Assembly: GCF_001544535.1 (NCBI RefSeq)
Contig: NZ_FCON02000016.1
Coordinates: 40,379 to 104,378, forward strand
Origin: Caballeronia choica
Lineage (GTDB): Bacteria; Pseudomonadota; Gammaproteobacteria; Burkholderiales; Burkholderiaceae
Direction of reading: 5' to 3'
DNA: 64,000 nt
The notes under the pieces: generated by a model
Told to the model about the DNA's origin: nothing
What the model saw: the letters and a program-made list of their open reading frames with translations, nothing else
Databases searched by the model: none
Part shown: piece after piece, positions 58,167-64,000 of the stretch
How positions within the stretch are numbered: the stretch's first letter is position 1
How the letters are laid out: the number at the start of each line of letters is the position of its first letter
Position numbers and translations under genes: made by a program

Positions 58167-59420
58167 ATGGACGAGTTGACACTCGGTTTGATCGGCGCGG
58201 GCGCCGTGGTGGTGGGCGGCGTCGTGGTCTACAACGCGTGGCAGAGCGCGAAGGTGCGCCGCAGGATGCCGCGCCCGATGCCCGACGAGGCGGCGGATTC
58301 GCTCGCGCGCCAGGAGACGGATGAGGAACATCCGTTCATCGAGCCGGTGCGGCCCCGCCGCGAACCCGCGATGGGCGAAGCCGAAGCGGGCGAAAACAGC
58401 GAAAAGAGCGAAAAGAGCGAAGCGCGCGTCGAGCCGAGCTTCGGCGGCGCGCCGACGCCCGGCGTGTCCTTGAACATGCCGCCGGCCGATACCGCGGTCG
58501 ATCTCCAGGCCGAGGCGACCTCGACCAACGGCGAGCCGCAAATCGAGGACGACGAATCCGAGCCGATCCTGCCCGCCGCGACGACGATTTCGTCGGCGCC
58601 GCCCGCGCTCGTCGACCGGCGTATCGACTGCGTCGTGCCGATTCGCCTGAGCGCGCCGATCCCGGGCGACAAGGTCGTGCCGCTCGCGCAGCGTCTGCGG
58701 CGCGCGGGGACCAAGCCGGTGAACATCGAAGGCAAGCCGGAAGGCGAGAACGCCTGGGAGTTGCTCAAGAACGGCGTGCGCTACGAGGAACTGCGCGCAG
58801 CGGTGCAACTCGCGAATCGCGGCGGCCCGCTCAACGAACTGGAGTTCTCCGAGTTCGTCACCGGCGTGCAGCGTTTCGCCGACGCAATCGACGGCGCGCC
58901 GGAATTCCCCGACATGCTGGAAACGGTCGGCATGGCGCGCGAACTCGACACGTTCGCCGCGCAGTGCGACGCGCAACTGTCGATCAACATCCTCTCCGAC
59001 GGCGCGCCGTGGTCGGCGAACTATGTGCAGGCGGTGGCCTCGCAGGACGGCCTCTTGCTCTCGCGCGACGGCACCCGCTTCGTGAAACTCGACGCCAAGC
59101 AGAACCCCGTCTTCATGCTGCAGTTCGGCGACACCAACTTCCTGCGCGACGACCTCACGTACAAGGGCGGCCAGATGATCACGCTGGTGCTCGACGTGCC
59201 CGTCGCCGACGAAGACATCCTGCCGTTCCGCCTGATGTGCGATTACGCGAAGTCGCTGTCCGAACGGATCGGCGCGCGGGTCGTCGACGATCAGCGCCGG
59301 CCGCTGCCGGAATCGTCGCTGCTCGCGATCGAAAAGCAGTTGATGACGCTGTATGCGAAGCTGGAACAGGCGGGCATCCCGGCGGGTTCGCCCGCGACAC
59401 GGCGTCTTTTCAGCCAGTAA
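58167..59420 (+). CDS. zipA: cell division protein ZipA homologue
   Basis: Inner-membrane FtsZ-binding division protein, 417 residues. One N-terminal membrane segment (LTLGLIGAGAVVVGGVVVY) is followed by an acidic, Pro-rich linker with alternating SEKSE repeats to about residue 150, then a C-terminal ZipA FtsZ-binding domain (DRRIDCVVPIRLSAPIPGDK to the end). Beta-proteobacterial ZipA homologues are much divergent from E. coli, so this is recognised mainly by topology and by its place between smc and ligA. An AUG at 58167 with GGAG upstream. Confidence 0.85.
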   Translation: MDELTLGLIGAGAVVVGGVVVYNAWQSAKVRRRMPRPMPDEAADSLARQETDEEHPFIEPVRPRREPAMGEAEAGENSEKSEKSEARVEPSFGGAPTPGVSLNMPPADTAVDLQAEATSTNGEPQIEDDESEPILPAATTISSAPPALVDRRIDCVVPIRLSAPIPGDKVVPLAQRLRRAGTKPVNIEGKPEGENAWELLKNGVRYEELRAAVQLANRGGPLNELEFSEFVTGVQRFADAIDGAPEFPDMLETVGMARELDTFAAQCDAQLSINILSDGAPWSANYVQAVASQDGLLLSRDGTRFVKLDAKQNPVFMLQFGDTNFLRDDLTYKGGQMITLVLDVPVADEDILPFRLMCDYAKSLSERIGARVVDDQRRPLPESSLLAIEKQLMTLYAKLEQAGIPAGSPATRRLFSQ

Positions 59421-62206
<2,786 letters not shown>

Positions 62207-62240
62207 CTGACGCGATCGATCGCCGGGAATGAAAACGCGA

Positions 62241-62268
62241 GGGCCGCTCCAGGGAGCGGCCCTTTTTT
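62241..62268 (+). terminator. terminator after def
   Basis: GGGCCGCTCC pairs with GGAGCGGCCC and is followed by six T residues (62263-62268). It ends at the stop codon of the convergent small gene. Confidence 0.92.
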
Positions 62269-62501
62269 CAGGCGAATGTTTTCTTCGTGCCCAGCTCCGG
62301 CTGACGGAAGAGCGCGACATGTTCGGGATTCGCCGACGCCTGGAGCCGCCCGTCCGGCAATCGCGCGATGACCACTTCGCCGATGCCCGGACTCATCACG
62401 ACGACTTCGTCGCGCAGGGCGAGCAGCGCGTCGAGCCGTCGTCGGCCGCTGATGATTTCCAGCCCGGTTTTCGTTTCGCGAACAATGATTTCAACTGACA
62501 T
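62268..62501 (-). CDS. small hypothetical protein with a ParB-like N-terminal motif
   Basis: 77 residues, MSVEIIVRETKTGLEIISGR then RRLDALLALRDEVVV. The EIISGRRRLDAL piece resembles the nucleotide-binding EIIAGERRLRAA motif of the ParB/sulfiredoxin fold, but the rest of that domain is missing. The start is ATG 62501, preceded by GGGGAG. It lies between def and the pseudouridine synthase, on the minus strand. Family unknown; the ParB resemblance is by eye only. Confidence 0.6.
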   Translation of the reverse strand: MSVEIIVRETKTGLEIISGRRRLDALLALRDEVVVMSPGIGEVVIARLPDGRLQASANPEHVALFRQPELGTKKTFA

Positions 62502-62706
62502 GGCGGTTCTCCCCAATGACGTCTGAAGCATGGAAGCGGCGCCCTCCAGGCGGTAAAAAGGGCGTTACCTGCCTATCGGATGGATGAACTATTTTCTTTA
62601 GCCAAAAATCGACAAAAAAAATCGACGCGCACGATTGGGGTGTGTGCGCGTCGATTTCAGTATTTGCGTCGTTTTTTTGCGACGCCTTGATGACCGGTGA
62701 GGCAGG
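62502..62706 (-). other. intergenic region with terminator of the pseudouridine synthase gene
   Basis: It holds a hairpin GCGTCG-T-run-CGACGC near 62665-62685 and, further left, the strong terminator at 62613-62657. No gene. Confidence 0.5.
62613..62657 (-). terminator. rho-independent terminator (leftward) after the pseudouridine synthase
   Basis: AAATCGACGCGCAC (62619-62632) pairs perfectly with GTGCGCGTCGATTT (62644-62657), a 14-bp stem. On the minus strand it continues into a T run of eight. Confidence 0.9.
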
Positions 62707-64000
62707 TTAGAACGCTTCGTCCGGCCCCAGATAGCGCCATTGACCGGGCGGCAAGGCGCCGAGCGTCACGCGCCCCATGCGGATGCGCTTCAGTCCGACG
62801 ACTTCGAGCCCGACCAACTCGCACATGCGGCGGATCTGCCGCTTCTTGCCTTCGCGCAGCACGAAGCGCAATTGCTCGCCGTTCTGCCAGCTCACCTGGG
62901 CGGTTTTGAGCGGGACGTCGTCGAGCGCGAGGCCGTGGCGCAGCAGCGCGAGGCTTTCTTCCGGCAGGTGCTGGTCGACATCCACCGTGTGCTCGCCGAA
63001 TTTCACCCGGACGAGATATTCCTTGTCGACTTCCGAGTGACCGCCAATCAGTTGCTTCGCAATGCGGCCGTCCTGGGTCAGGACGAGAAGGCCGGTCGAA
63101 TCGATGTCGAGACGCCCGGCCGGCGCGAGGGTGCGCAGATGGTTCGGCGTGAAGCGGATGCCGGACTGGTCGTCGGCCCAGTGGTTCGACGGGTTGACCA
63201 GCGTGACCGCCGGCTGGTACCCGTCCTCGGCCTGCCCCGAAACGTAGCCGATCGGCTTGTGCAGCAGGATCGTCACCTGTTGCAACTGGGCGGCGTGGGC
63301 GGCGGGCAGGACTTCGACGTTCTGGTCGGGGCGGATTCGCGTGCCGAGTGTGTCGATCACCTGGCCGTCGACGAGCACCCAGCCCTTTTCGATCCATTCG
63401 TCGGCTTCGCGGCGCGAACACAGGCCGAGTTCGGACATCACTTTAGACAGGCGCACCAAGCCTTCTTCGCCGGCGCGCGCCATGCGGGCGGGCGAGATGG
63501 CGGGTTCGTCGCCGCGCTTTTCGGGGCGGGGCGCTTTGGGGGCGGGTTTTGCCGGGCGATCCTTGAACGGTCGACGCGTGGCGTCGTGGGTCGGGCGGTC
63601 GCCGAACGATGGACGCGGGCCTCGGTCGTTTGCGGAAGAACGGGGATCGTCGCCACGCGGCTTGAACGGACGGCGTTCGTTGTCGCCGCTCGGGCGGTCG
63701 CCGCGTGGGGCGCCGCGGTCGCCAAACGACGGGCGCGGGCCACGGTCGCCTGCGGAAGAACGCGAATCGTCGCCACGCGCTTTGAACGGACGGCGCTCGT
63801 TGTCGCCACTGGGGCGGTCGTCGCGCGGCGCTGCGCGATCTCCAAACGACGGACGCGGACCACGGTCGCCAGCGGAAGAACGCGAATCGTCGCCACGCGG
63901 TTTGAACGGCCGACGCTCGTTGTCGCCACGCGGCCGGTCGCCACGCGGCGCGCCACGATCACCGAACGACGGACGCGGACCACGGTCGCCAGCGGAAGAA
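62707..64000 (-). CDS. rRNA pseudouridine synthase (RluF-like) with repetitive N-terminal extension, partial
   Basis: Converts uridine to pseudouridine in 23S rRNA. The body begins at RLSKVMSELGLCSRREADEW, an S4 RNA-binding domain, followed by the RluA-type catalytic domain with Asp in GRLDIDSTGL and the QIRRMCELVGLEVVGLKRIR end. The pattern of the catalytic part resembles RluF more than RluB. An ATG at 63483 exists, but the frame stays open upstream through an Arg/Asp/Gly/Pro-rich region of 40-residue repeats to the window end. The true start therefore lies to the right of the window. Strand minus. Confidence 0.88.
   Translation of the reverse strand, partial: SSAGDRGPRPSFGDRGAPRGDRPRGDNERRPFKPRGDDSRSSAGDRGPRPSFGDRAAPRDDRPSGDNERRPFKARGDDSRSSAGDRGPRPSFGDRGAPRGDRPSGDNERRPFKPRGDDPRSSANDRGPRPSFGDRPTHDATRRPFKDRPAKPAPKAPRPEKRGDEPAISPARMARAGEEGLVRLSKVMSELGLCSRREADEWIEKGWVLVDGQVIDTLGTRIRPDQNVEVLPAAHAAQLQQVTILLHKPIGYVSGQAEDGYQPAVTLVNPSNHWADDQSGIRFTPNHLRTLAPAGRLDIDSTGLLVLTQDGRIAKQLIGGHSEVDKEYLVRVKFGEHTVDVDQHLPEESLALLRHGLALDDVPLKTAQVSWQNGEQLRFVLREGKKRQIRRMCELVGLEVVGLKRIRMGRVTLGALPPGQWRYLGPDEAF
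63640..63999 (-). repeat. three 120-bp coding tandem repeats (40 residues each)
   Basis: Units at 63999-63880, 63879-63760 and 63759-63640 on the minus strand, each encoding a 40-residue unit of SSAGDRGPRPSFGDRGAPRG type followed by D(R)P..GDNERRPFK.RGDD. A degenerate fourth unit follows at 63639-63560. The first unit is cut by the window edge; more may lie beyond. Confidence 0.92.

Noticed and set aside
63438-63983. 181-residue minus-strand frame over the repeat region
   Set aside because: It is the other frame of the repetitive tail. The frame continuous with the S4 domain gives the coherent 40-residue repeats, so this one is a shadow.

Overview
This window reads as a chromosomal core segment of a high-GC beta-proteobacterium of the family Burkholderiaceae, most likely the Paraburkholderia/Caballeronia group. 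The basis is the protein character throughout, a DUF2866-type small protein that I associate with this group, the gene order of several conserved blocks (tsaB-rimI-UDG-DUF1853, smc-zipA-ligA-def, dapC-dapD-arsC-like-dapE-prmB), paired PXPV-type proteins, and dense non-coding repeats between genes. Genus assignment is inference.

Layout. 1-6.7 kb: cysS, a DNA glycosylase with a histone-H1-like tail, accA, tilS and lysC, all on the plus strand. 6.8-10.8 kb: tRNA-Ser(GCU) with a clear promoter and terminator, an M48 metalloprotease lipoprotein, two paralogous Pro/His-rich secreted PXPV proteins, then fabI, which has three tandem 55-bp palindromic repeats in its 5' leader. 10.8-16.5 kb: a YejABEF-type peptide ABC transporter. 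16.6-20.3 kb: an NlpC/P60 hydrolase, a decayed cytochrome c-like fragment, a patatin with a Tat-lipoprotein signal, and gltX. 20.4-21.2 kb: a tRNA cluster, Ala(GGC)-Glu-Asp-Glu-Asp, in which the Glu-Asp block is tandemly duplicated. 21.3-28.7 kb: a GNAT acetyltransferase, an AraC regulator, a gamma-glutamylcyclotransferase-like protein and the glyoxylate shunt genes aceB and aceA, with a haloacid dehalogenase, a LysR regulator and a universal stress protein between them. 29-31.4 kb: a DEAD-box helicase with a glycine-rich tail and an acyl-CoA-binding protein.

31.5-34.8 kb: tsaB-rimI-UDG-DUF1853, translationally coupled. 34.8-38.5 kb (minus): lplT and thiM-thiE-thiD. 38.7-41.7 kb: alr, radA and a DUF2866 protein. 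41.7-42.5 kb: a long imperfect inverted repeat with a G-quadruplex-like run. 42.5-46.2 kb: a YheS-type ABC-F protein, then an MFS exporter in a lower-GC, possibly acquired patch. 46.2-52.9 kb: glutathione peroxidase, cardiolipin synthase, prmB and the lysine-branch genes dapE, dapD and dapC. 53.3-62.2 kb: an EamA transporter, then smc-zipA-ligA-def. 62.3-64 kb: a small ParB-like hypothetical protein and a RluF-like pseudouridine synthase whose N-terminal extension, built of 40-residue repeats, runs off the right edge.

Functionally the window is mostly housekeeping: tRNA charging and modification, fatty acid synthesis, lysine/DAP supply, thiamine salvage, the glyoxylate shunt, and chromosome segregation and division. 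I found no CRISPR array, no prophage and no recognisable defence island. The least explained signals are non-coding or low-complexity: the fabI leader repeats, the 0.77-kb inverted repeat, the palindrome upstream of aceA, the duplicated tRNA block with covarying terminators, and the repeat tail of the pseudouridine synthase.
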